DNA of 5,649 nt, taken from the NCBI GenBank assembly GCA_016791085.1, contig JAEUNN010000115.1:1-5649 (forward strand), in the 5' to 3' direction. Both the position numbers and the translations under genes were made by a program. Below, one piece after another: positions 1 to 5,649 of this stretch. Source of the stretch: Rhodocyclaceae bacterium (GTDB taxonomy: Bacteria > Pseudomonadota > Gammaproteobacteria > Burkholderiales > Rhodocyclaceae). Numbering within the stretch: position 1 is the stretch's first letter; the number at the start of each line of letters is the position of its first letter. The notes beneath the pieces were generated by a model. The model searched no databases and was not told the origin of the DNA. It saw nothing but the letters and a program-made list of their open reading frames with translations.

Positions 1-20
1 CGGAGCAGCTGCAAGGCCGC

Positions 21-1391
21 ATGAACGTGATCCACCTGGCCTATTCCGACCATGAGGTGCAAATGTTGCGCGCGGCCGGCATACAGGGCGAAGTGATCCA
101 CTTCAAGAACGAGGTGCGCGCGCGCTGGTCGAAAATGGACCAGGTCGATCCGGAACTGCTGCGCAGCATAGACCGCGACGTGCTGGAACAGACCCGCGGC
201 GCCTTCACCCTGAATGGAATCATCCAGAGCGACCGCGGATTCAATCTGCTGAACAACGAGGAATGCCTGCGCCTCTGCGCGGCTTACTACGAATTCTGGG
301 ACCAGTTGATACGCGAGCGTAGCGTAAATTACATCCTCCACGAAACGCCATCGCTGGTATTCAATTTCATAGGCGTCATCCTGTGCTCGAAATACGGCGG
401 TCAATACCTCTACAACATCATGGTGCCGTCCGAGCCCGGTGCGTTCGACTACCTCGCCATGAACGGGTTCGACTTTACCTGCGACGATCTCAATCTGGCC
501 ATGGAGCAGGTCCGGCGCGGACAATTGAAAATCGACCACGAGCGTTGCAGCCGTTTTCTCGCCGGATATCGCAAGGACCTCAGCGTATTCCTGGGTAGTT
601 CCATCTCGCGCAACACCCAGTTTCCGCGTCTGTTCGCGATCTGCATGCGCAACATCGCACGCAGCGTGTTGCGGCGCAATCGTTTCGACCGCCATATCGA
701 CAACATCGACTATTGGGAAATCCGGCGCAACGTCGCCGGCCAGAAAATCATCAACCTGCTGCGCTACAAATTCCAGGTTGAATTTTCGGACTTCGACCCG
801 ACCCGTGCTTATTATTTCTACCCCTTTCAGTTGGAGCCGGAAGCCGGGGTGCACTACCAGGGACACGGCATTTACATGAATCAGGTCAAGCTGATTCAGA
901 ACATCGCGGCGCAACTTCCGCCGGGTACCTACCTGTATGTCAAGGACCATCCGCACGACCACGGCTACCGCCCGGCGACGGACTATCTGCGCCTTACCAA
1001 CATTCCGAATGTTTGCCTGCTGCGCAGCGAAATTCCAGCCAAACAGGTGATTTCCCGAGCCCGGGGCGTCATGACGATAACCGGAACGGCCGGATTCGAA
1101 GCAATCATGATGGGCAAACAAGTGTATTGCTTCGGCAAGACGTTTTACTCGAGCTGCCCGCAGGTCACGTATGTACACAATATCCGGGAGCTTCGCGCGG
1201 CAATCTACGCCAACGAGAACATCGACTATCGCGACGAGGAAACGCTTTTCCCCTTCCTTACGGCATTTCTGGCTGCCAAGAAGCAGGGGCTCATCGATTA
1301 TTACGGAGGCCGCGCGTCCAAATACGGTATCGACCTGAAGGAGAATGCCCGCAAGATCGCCCAGATGCTGGTCGACAATGCGAGCCGTTGA
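21..1391 (+). CDS. Capsule-synthesis (KpsC/KpsS-like) family probable glycosyltransferase
   Basis: Probable cytoplasmic GT-B-type glycosyltransferase of 456 residues that would add a sugar to the polysaccharide or its lipid-linked precursor. The C-terminal half carries the hallmarks of the capsule polysaccharide synthesis family (KpsC/KpsS type). There is a strand YYFYPFQLEPE at about 264-274, a KDHPH motif at 308-312 (the family's HP motif, tied to nucleotide-sugar binding), and TGTAGFEA at 354-361 followed by GK (365-366) and FG (371-372). The N-terminal half (1-250) is less conserved and carries no motif I recognise. The reading frame is open to the left window edge (six more codons without a stop), so the true start may lie outside. 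The ATG at 21 has only a weak AAGG four bases upstream. The 3' end overlaps the next gene by 14 bp, which argues for one operon. Family assignment is fairly sure; donor, acceptor and linkage are unknown. Confidence 0.8.
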   Translation: MNVIHLAYSDHEVQMLRAAGIQGEVIHFKNEVRARWSKMDQVDPELLRSIDRDVLEQTRGAFTLNGIIQSDRGFNLLNNEECLRLCAAYYEFWDQLIRERSVNYILHETPSLVFNFIGVILCSKYGGQYLYNIMVPSEPGAFDYLAMNGFDFTCDDLNLAMEQVRRGQLKIDHERCSRFLAGYRKDLSVFLGSSISRNTQFPRLFAICMRNIARSVLRRNRFDRHIDNIDYWEIRRNVAGQKIINLLRYKFQVEFSDFDPTRAYYFYPFQLEPEAGVHYQGHGIYMNQVKLIQNIAAQLPPGTYLYVKDHPHDHGYRPATDYLRLTNIPNVCLLRSEIPAKQVISRARGVMTITGTAGFEAIMMGKQVYCFGKTFYSSCPQVTYVHNIRELRAAIYANENIDYRDEETLFPFLTAFLAAKKQGLIDYYGGRASKYGIDLKENARKIAQMLVDNASR

Positions 1392-2637
1392 GGCGCTGCG
1401 TGCAGGCTTGCGCAAGTTTGCCGGGCACGCCCAGTACCGCTATGTGGTCATAAACACGCTGGTCAGCGTGATCGCGTTCGGGCGTAACCTGCTGTTCATG
1501 AAAACCCTGCCCCTGGCCGATCTTGGGCAGGTCGCGCTGATGCAGACGATCGTGCTGTTGGTCGGGTTCATTCAGGCTGGCACGATCAACGGCGCCTATA
1601 TTCTGTTCGCGGAGCGCAAATCCGATCAAACCCAGCTTATCGTCAACATCCTGAATTTGGGCGCGCTGGGCTTGATGGCTGCGGCCGGAGTCGCCGCGAC
1701 CTTGGGCGCAGGCAGCGCCATGACACCCGTGGTTGCGCCGGAAACCCTGGTTATCGGTGCATTCGCCGGCATACTGACACTGGCCGCAACATGGATGAAC
1801 AACGCCCTCATTGCGAACGAGGCACTCGCCAAGTCGAACGCCATCAATATGGGTGCGGTGCTGGCCTCGCTATGCGTCGCCGCGATGTCGCTGCAATACG
1901 GTCTGAGTGCGGCATTGCTGTCGATGCTGCTGCAGCCGGCGCTGGCAGCCGCCGCGCCACTCATGGTGGAACGCAGCCTTCGTCCCACCTCGCTGCGCGT
2001 CGACCCGAGAAGTTTCAGGACGATTTTTTCGCTCGGAATTCAGCCGTTCCTGGGCGCGCTTTTTGTACTCATGACCTACCAGCTGGAGCGGTGGTCCATC
2101 GTGTATCTGCTGGGTCAGGAGGCGCTTGGAAAGTTTTACCTCGTCATCATGTACATGACCTTTTTCATACTTATCCCGGCGTCGCTGCTGAACGTGTATT
2201 TTCCGCGCGCCATGCGGACCTACCAGGCTGGAAATTACGCCGGATTCCGCAGCATCCTGCGCCGCCACATGCTGGATCTGGGTATCTACGGCATGGTCGC
2301 ACTGATACTTACCGCACTGCTGCTCCCGTCGGCAATTTCGTTTTTTGTTCCCCAGTTTACCGACAGCCAGAACCTCGTGTTTCTGGTGTTTCCGGCGCTG
2401 CTAATATTCGTCTCGCGCGATTGTGCCGCGCTGGTCCTGTACTCGGTCAAAATGACGCGTCCCATACTGGTGTCCGGCGTGATCCTCCTCGTCGCGTACG
2501 CGATCCTGCTTGGCGGAGCGGCCATACTCGATCGCTTCTCGCTGGCGGCAGTGACCGTGCTGCGCGGCGTCGCCGTGGCGATCAGCACTGCCTACCTGTT
2601 GTGGACTCGTCACGAAGTCATGAGAGGGCTTGCATGA
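1378..2637 (+). CDS. wzx: Wzx-type polysaccharide repeat-unit flippase
   Basis: Inner-membrane protein of 419 residues, the usual size for O-antigen/EPS flippases of the MOP superfamily, which move undecaprenyl-linked repeat units to the periplasmic face. About 12 hydrophobic segments can be seen, roughly at 22-40, 50-72, 88-110, 122-145, 155-173, 178-195, 213-233, 252-275, 300-322, 330-348, 362-384 and 388-410, with short basic loops between them. The stretch YQLERWSIVYLLG (234-246), followed by the helix starting GKFYL (251-255), resembles the mid-protein motif of Wzx proteins. I chose the ATG at 1378, which overlaps the previous gene by 14 bp. An in-frame ATG at 1345 would add 11 residues of non-membrane sequence (MPARSPRCWST). 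An AAGGAG at 1338-1343 is one base from that ATG and 34 bases from the chosen one, so it fits neither well. The stop overlaps the next start as ATGA. Call is strong; substrate cannot be told. Confidence 0.88.
   Translation: MRAVEALRAGLRKFAGHAQYRYVVINTLVSVIAFGRNLLFMKTLPLADLGQVALMQTIVLLVGFIQAGTINGAYILFAERKSDQTQLIVNILNLGALGLMAAAGVAATLGAGSAMTPVVAPETLVIGAFAGILTLAATWMNNALIANEALAKSNAINMGAVLASLCVAAMSLQYGLSAALLSMLLQPALAAAAPLMVERSLRPTSLRVDPRSFRTIFSLGIQPFLGALFVLMTYQLERWSIVYLLGQEALGKFYLVIMYMTFFILIPASLLNVYFPRAMRTYQAGNYAGFRSILRRHMLDLGIYGMVALILTALLLPSAISFFVPQFTDSQNLVFLVFPALLIFVSRDCAALVLYSVKMTRPILVSGVILLVAYAILLGGAAILDRFSLAAVTVLRGVAVAISTAYLLWTRHEVMRGLA
2622..2628 (+). promoter_or_regulatory. Ribosome binding site for the first acetyltransferase
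   Basis: GAGAGGG lies 5 bases before the ATG at 2634, inside the last codons of the flippase gene. It is the clearest Shine-Dalgarno-like sequence at a start in the window. It supports ATG 2634 as the start of the acetyltransferase rather than the much longer open frame that runs upstream through the flippase gene. Confidence 0.5.
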
Positions 2638-3299
2638 GCGTCTGGCACAGGATGCTGCGAGGCATAGGACGCCCGCTGTTGCTGGGCGCGTATTGGCAGG
2701 CGATGAACGTGCTGCATGGTCACCAGGTTCAGGCGTGGAACGTCGGACGGCACGTAAAGATCGGCAGCAAGGTGATTGTCCGCAGGGGTGTCGAGATCGG
2801 CTCCGACGTAGTCATCGGCGACTACTCGTATGTTTCCGGACCGCGCACTTATGTCGAATCCGCCCGGATCGGAAAGTTCTGCTCAATCGCCCGGCAGACG
2901 GTCATCGGCGTCGGAAATCACGATCACACGCTGGCAAGCACGCACCCGTTCTTCTTTTCGCCCGAGTTCGGTAACATCGTGACTACCCGGCGCGAGTCGA
3001 CACAGCGCGCCGCCCCGGTGATCGGCAACGACGTGTGGATTGCCGTCAATGCGGTCGTGATGCGCGGCGTAACCATAGGCCACGGCGCCGTCGTGGCAGC
3101 CAATGCAGTCGTGACGCGCGACGTGCCGCCTTATGCGATCGTCGGAGGAGCTCCGGCACGCCACTTGAAAGACCGCTTCCCGCCCGACATCGTCGCCGAC
3201 CTTCTGCGCATCCAGTGGTGGGATTGGACCGAAGACCAATTGCAGGCGCATGCGGATCTGTTTTTCGATACGGAAGCTTTTGTACGGCGGTTCAGATGA
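2634..3299 (+). CDS. Left-handed beta-helix O-acetyltransferase, xenobiotic/CatB-like group
   Basis: Acetyl-CoA-dependent acyltransferase of 221 residues, expected to act in the cytoplasm on a sugar of the repeat unit or its precursor. Hexapeptide repeats run from about 40 to 65 (VKIGSKVIV, VEIGSDVVIGDYSYV) and resume at 78-92 (ARIGKFCSIARQTVIG). A loop with GNHDH (94-98) and THPFF (103-107) supplies the likely catalytic histidine, H96 or H98. A second repeat block follows at 129-172 (VIGNDVWI, VTIGHGAVV, ending in the typical YAIVGGAPA). The C-terminal helix with WWDW (195-198) is typical of the CatB/VatD-like acetyltransferases. Despite the resemblance to chloramphenicol and streptogramin acetyltransferases, the setting between flippase and polymerase points to polysaccharide modification. 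The frame is open well upstream, but the ribosome binding site at 2622-2628 and the ATGA overlap with the flippase stop fix this start. One variation is IAVNA (136-140) where IGxNA is usual. Confidence 0.85.
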   Translation: MSVWHRMLRGIGRPLLLGAYWQAMNVLHGHQVQAWNVGRHVKIGSKVIVRRGVEIGSDVVIGDYSYVSGPRTYVESARIGKFCSIARQTVIGVGNHDHTLASTHPFFFSPEFGNIVTTRRESTQRAAPVIGNDVWIAVNAVVMRGVTIGHGAVVAANAVVTRDVPPYAIVGGAPARHLKDRFPPDIVADLLRIQWWDWTEDQLQAHADLFFDTEAFVRRFR

Positions 3300-4558
3300 C
3301 TTTTGCACCCGGCCTTCCGGCACTTGACGGCAGCCACCCCGACAGGCTGGCCCGGCCAAGACGCGTGTTGCTTTTTTTGGCCATTTTATTGTCGGGCGGA
3401 AACATCCTCATTCCGCGCGAGGTGCTCGCGCTGCTCGTCCTGTTCATGGCAATCGGGTACTTCGGCTTCGCGAACTGGACGGTCAACAAACGCAAGGTAC
3501 TCGCCTACGGATGGCTGGCGCTCGTGATGGTGCTGGCGTTGGCGCGCCTGCAGGACGCCGACCTGCGCGCAAACCTTATCCGTTTCACCAATTTCCTCAT
3601 CGCGTTTGCGTTGCTGCAGATTTACTGGGCGGGCGGCGCGAAGCTGAAAGGCGACCTCGTCGTCCTGATCCGGCCCATGGTATACCAGGCCATCCTGACG
3701 GTCGCCCTGGCGCTCGTGTTGCCTCCGCTGTTCATACCGATAACGATCGGCGAGGCGGACCTCTATACGTTTCTCGGCATACTCAATTTTCACAGCATTC
3801 GGGAAGGTTCGGTCCGCCTGGTCCGACCGAACGGGTTTTTCGTCGAACCGGGCGTGTTCCAGATTTACCTCAATATCCTGATGTTTCTGTTGCTCGCTAG
3901 TCGCGTGCGACTGCGTCGCATCTTGCCGGTCATCCTGGCGATCGTGCTGACTCAATCGACGACCGGGCTGATCATTGCGGCCATGCAACTTCTGTACTTT
4001 TCGACAGCGCCGCTATTCGCGCGAAAATTCGGGATGAAAGGTGTGCTCCGCATTGCAGTCATCGCGGTCCTGGCAATTCCGGTCGGCTTTTTCCTCGAAT
4101 CGAATATCGAGGCAAAGCTATTCGGCGAACAGTCGGCCTCCGCCAATGCCCGCCAATACGACCTCATATCCGGCCTGCTCGTGATACAGGCAAACCCGCT
4201 CATCGGCATCGGGTTCAATCACGACGCCTACCTCAGTTCCTCGTTCAGCCTGAACCCCGACACAGACTTGCTTGCGGCAGAAAACAAGGAAGGAAGAAAC
4301 AACACGAATGGCATCCTGATCGCGCTGTACTCGGTCGGCTTGCCGCTGGGCCTGATCTACTTGCTGGCGATGTTTCGCCAGGCACTGATCCCGCATCGTA
4401 CGCTTTTCGCCGTCATTTTGCTGCTGTCGCTCGGGACCGAACCACTTTCGTTCACACCGCTTTTTGCCTTCTTCGCCTTCAGTGGGCTATGCCTAGGCCG
4501 GCGTCATCCAAAGCAACAAGCCGCGCCTGCGCTCGAATCGATGGCACCCAGATACTGA
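3296..4558 (+). CDS. wzy: Wzy-type O-antigen polymerase / O-antigen ligase family membrane protein
   Basis: Polytopic inner-membrane protein of 420 residues, a normal length for Wzy/WaaL-family proteins, which join repeat units in the periplasm. Hydrophobic segments lie at about 23-39, 42-60, 68-84, 95-110, 124-147, 186-202, 206-233, 248-266, 337-358 and 367-398. The key family-like features are RPNGFFVEPG (177-186) just before a membrane segment and STTG (221-224) inside the next one. There is also a large hydrophilic periplasmic loop (about 267-336) containing SASANARQYDL (280-290) and NPLIGIGFN (300-308). The start ATG overlaps the preceding stop as ATGA. Only a weak GGCGG (3286-3290) precedes it, so translation is probably coupled. 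The C-terminal tail (about 401-420) is hydrophilic. Polymerase is preferred over ligase because a flippase sits two genes upstream in a repeat-unit cluster, but sequence alone does not separate the two. Confidence 0.82.
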   Translation: MTFAPGLPALDGSHPDRLARPRRVLLFLAILLSGGNILIPREVLALLVLFMAIGYFGFANWTVNKRKVLAYGWLALVMVLALARLQDADLRANLIRFTNFLIAFALLQIYWAGGAKLKGDLVVLIRPMVYQAILTVALALVLPPLFIPITIGEADLYTFLGILNFHSIREGSVRLVRPNGFFVEPGVFQIYLNILMFLLLASRVRLRRILPVILAIVLTQSTTGLIIAAMQLLYFSTAPLFARKFGMKGVLRIAVIAVLAIPVGFFLESNIEAKLFGEQSASANARQYDLISGLLVIQANPLIGIGFNHDAYLSSSFSLNPDTDLLAAENKEGRNNTNGILIALYSVGLPLGLIYLLAMFRQALIPHRTLFAVILLLSLGTEPLSFTPLFAFFAFSGLCLGRRHPKQQAAPALESMAPRY

Positions 4559-4593
4559 GTTCCAAGCCGAATGCGCTAATCGTCCTTGCCCGG

Positions 4594-4611
4594 GCGCAGC
4601 ACGTGCGGCGC
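4594..4611. repeat. Imperfect 18-bp inverted repeat in the only intergenic gap
   Basis: GCGCAGCACGTGCGGCGC is its own reverse complement at eight of nine pairs; the one mismatch is A4598 against G4607. It sits in the 67-bp gap (4559-4625) between the polymerase stop and the second acetyltransferase start. No run of T follows, so it does not look like an intrinsic terminator. It could be an RNA hairpin, a protein-binding site or chance in GC-rich DNA. I saw no convincing -35/-10 promoter in the gap. Confidence 0.3.
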
Positions 4612-4625
4612 AAACCAGAACACAC

Positions 4626-5261
4626 ATGAGCATTATCCGCGGCCTGTTTTTCCCCTATCGCCTTCGCAACCTGACGCGACGGATCATATTCCGCTTCACG
4701 GTGGCACCGTTTTTCGGCAGCTTCGGTGCTGGATCGGCGGTATTGCGGCCGGTCGGCATAGAAGGCATAAATCGCATCCATATCGGCAACGGCGTTCATG
4801 TCGCAGACGCCGCCCTGCTGGCCGCGGTCCCCCATACCGGTGCCAGCACCTGCGTCCTCCAGATAGGAGACCGCTGCAGTTTCGGTCGCAACAATCATAT
4901 CTACGCCACGTCCAGCATCGTATTCGAGCCGGAAGTTCTGACCGCCAACAATGTCTATGTGTCGGACAACGCCCACTCGTACCGCGACATCCATCGCCCC
5001 ATCATGCATCAGGGCGTGACTCAGTTGCGGTGTGTGCGCATAGGGCGCGGCACCTGGCTCGGACAGAACGTTTGCGTGATCGGTGCAAGTATCGGCAGGG
5101 GCTGCGTCATCGGAGCAAACTCGGTCGTGCTTGCCGACATTCCGGACTATTGCGTTGCGGTCGGAGCACCAGCACGCGTGGTACGCCGATTCGACCCAGC
5201 CTCCGCAGACTGGACCAAGGTCGCGACAGGTCCGACTCCGCCGTACGGCGAAACAGGCTGA
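4626..5261 (+). CDS. Hexapeptide-repeat O-acetyltransferase, WbbJ / maltose-acetyltransferase-like
   Basis: Second acyltransferase of the locus, 211 residues, with a left-handed beta-helix fold that uses acetyl-CoA (or another acyl-CoA) to modify a sugar hydroxyl. Repeats are seen at about 50-65 (IHIGNGVHV), 78-105 (LQIGDRCSFGRNNHIYA) and 137-165 (VRIGRGTWLGQNVCVIGASIGRGCVIG). They end in the family signature CVAVGAPARVV (176-186). SDNAHSY (113-119) holds the likely catalytic histidine H117, as in the LacA/WbbJ group. A short basic N-terminus with hydrophobic patches (1-30) precedes the helix and could associate with the membrane. It differs clearly from the acetyltransferase upstream of the polymerase: no WWDW tail and a different catalytic loop. 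The ATG at 4626 is the first plausible start in its frame in the gap but has no clear Shine-Dalgarno sequence. The stop lies 4 bases before the next gene. Acetylated residue unknown. Confidence 0.82.
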   Translation: MSIIRGLFFPYRLRNLTRRIIFRFTVAPFFGSFGAGSAVLRPVGIEGINRIHIGNGVHVADAALLAAVPHTGASTCVLQIGDRCSFGRNNHIYATSSIVFEPEVLTANNVYVSDNAHSYRDIHRPIMHQGVTQLRCVRIGRGTWLGQNVCVIGASIGRGCVIGANSVVLADIPDYCVAVGAPARVVRRFDPASADWTKVATGPTPPYGETG

Positions 5262-5265
5262 CGCA

Positions 5266-5649
5266 ATGCAAATACTTTTTTTCGGTCTGGACTACCACGA
5301 CTATACGCGCAACATCATCGCCGAAATGCAGGCGCAAGGCGGCGCCGTCACGTACGTCGACATCCAGCCGCGCAGCCTGTTGTTCAAGGTCGGGCGCACG
5401 CTCGCGCCGGGCGGCTATGCGCGCTATCTGGAACGGCATCACGGCGCGGCCGTGCAGGCCGCGCGCGGCCAGGCGTACGACAAGGTGGTGTTCCTGCAGG
5501 CGCATCAAATCAGTCTCGCCAACCTCGCGCGGTTGCGCGAGCAACAGAAGAACGCGCAATTCACGCTGTACAACTGGGACGCGCTGAGCAATCACGACTA
5601 CCGGCCGCAGGCGCCGTTTTTCGACCGCGTGCTCACGTTCGACCGGCGC
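5266..5649 (+). CDS. Probable glycosyltransferase, N-terminal part (cut by the window edge)
   Basis: Open frame of 128 codons from ATG 5266 to the last base of the window with no stop, so the gene continues beyond. It begins with a Rossmann-like strand and loop (MQILFFGLDYHDYT, 1-14), then a helix, and a second strand at about 27-32. There is a third strand at YDKVVFLQA (71-79) and a fourth at FTLYNWD (99-105), and the visible part ends with FFDRVLTFDR (118-127). This alternating pattern, and the YxWD and FDxVxTFDR stretches, resemble the N-terminal domain of GT-B glycosyltransferases found in capsule and LPS clusters (CgeB-like arrangement). The catalytic C-terminal half is not visible, so donor and acceptor cannot be guessed. 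The start is 4 bases after the preceding stop, with a weak AGG eight bases upstream. GC over 5281-5640 is about 65% by hand count, higher than parts sampled in the genes before it. Confidence 0.62.
   Translation, partial: MQILFFGLDYHDYTRNIIAEMQAQGGAVTYVDIQPRSLLFKVGRTLAPGGYARYLERHHGAAVQAARGQAYDKVVFLQAHQISLANLARLREQQKNAQFTLYNWDALSNHDYRPQAPFFDRVLTFDRR

Noticed and set aside
1791..2633. Long open frame in a second + frame through the flippase gene, in frame with the acetyltransferase that starts at 2634
   Set aside because: Its translation is rich in R, H, G and A with no recognisable domain, while the flippase frame over the same bases has clear membrane segments. The acetyltransferase fold and the ribosome binding site begin only at 2622-2634.
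3035..3295. Upstream extension of the polymerase frame
   Set aside because: It overlaps the conserved second beta-helix block and the C-terminus of the acetyltransferase and reads as low-complexity arginine-rich sequence. The membrane protein begins sensibly at 3296.
3372..3378. T7 tract early in the polymerase gene, and another at 5276-5282 in codons 4-6 of the last gene, as possible phase-variation sites
   Set aside because: Seven T is short for slippage control, and both tracts are explained by Leu/Phe codons in a membrane segment and a Rossmann strand.
3386..3988. 200-residue open frame on the - strand opposite the polymerase
   Set aside because: Its translation is dominated by Q, R, D, E and H, as expected from the antisense of a hydrophobic membrane protein gene; no domain and no credible start signal.
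4287..4310. Purine-rich AAGGAAGGAAG followed by an ATG inside the polymerase gene
   Set aside because: The ATG at 4308 is out of frame and meets a stop after three codons; the purines encode a hydrophilic periplasmic loop.
4559..4625. Possible terminator or promoter between polymerase and second acetyltransferase
   Set aside because: The inverted repeat is not followed by a T run, and no well-spaced -35/-10 pair could be seen.
4479..5009. 176-residue open frame on the - strand spanning the intergenic gap and the second acetyltransferase
   Set aside because: Antisense to well-supported hexapeptide repeats, with no recognisable motif; treated as a shadow.
4586..5587. 333-residue + strand frame over the second acetyltransferase and the last gene
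   Set aside because: Arginine- and serine-rich translation without domains, crossing two real genes in another frame.

Overview
The window is a stretch of a surface-polysaccharide biosynthesis locus (O-antigen, capsule or exopolysaccharide) from a Gram-negative bacterium with fairly high GC. Hand counts of sampled lines give roughly 45-55% GC in part of the first gene, about 53% in part of the fifth and about 65% in the last. Codon style and protein character suggest a proteobacterium, perhaps a beta-proteobacterium (Burkholderiales). This is an impression; no marker gene fixes the taxon.

Six genes, all on the + strand, fill almost the whole window. In order they are: (1) a capsule-synthesis-type (KpsC/KpsS-like) probable glycosyltransferase, 21-1391; (2) a Wzx-type polysaccharide repeat-unit flippase, 1378-2637; (3) a left-handed beta-helix acetyltransferase of the xenobiotic/CatB-like group, 2634-3299; (4) a Wzy-type O-antigen polymerase/ligase membrane protein, 3296-4558; (5) a second hexapeptide-repeat acetyltransferase, of the WbbJ/maltose-acetyltransferase-like group, 4626-5261; (6) the N-terminal 128 residues of a probable glycosyltransferase, 5266 to the window edge. 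Genes 1-4 overlap (14, 4 and 4 bp) and genes 5-6 are 4 bp apart. The only real intergenic gap is 67 bp between genes 4 and 5. The set reads as one operon, with its promoter and terminator outside the window.

Functional model (inference): glycosyltransferases, including genes 1 and 6, build a lipid-linked repeat unit on the cytoplasmic face. The two acetyltransferases decorate it, Wzx flips it across the inner membrane, and Wzy polymerises it in the periplasm. Initiating transferase, chain-length control and export genes are not in the window. I found no RNA genes, mobile elements, CRISPR arrays or convincing terminators. The most notable points are a KpsC/S-like protein in a Wzx/Wzy setting, two dissimilar acetyltransferases flanking the polymerase, and a short near-perfect inverted repeat in the only intergenic gap. 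I see no evidence of an undescribed system.
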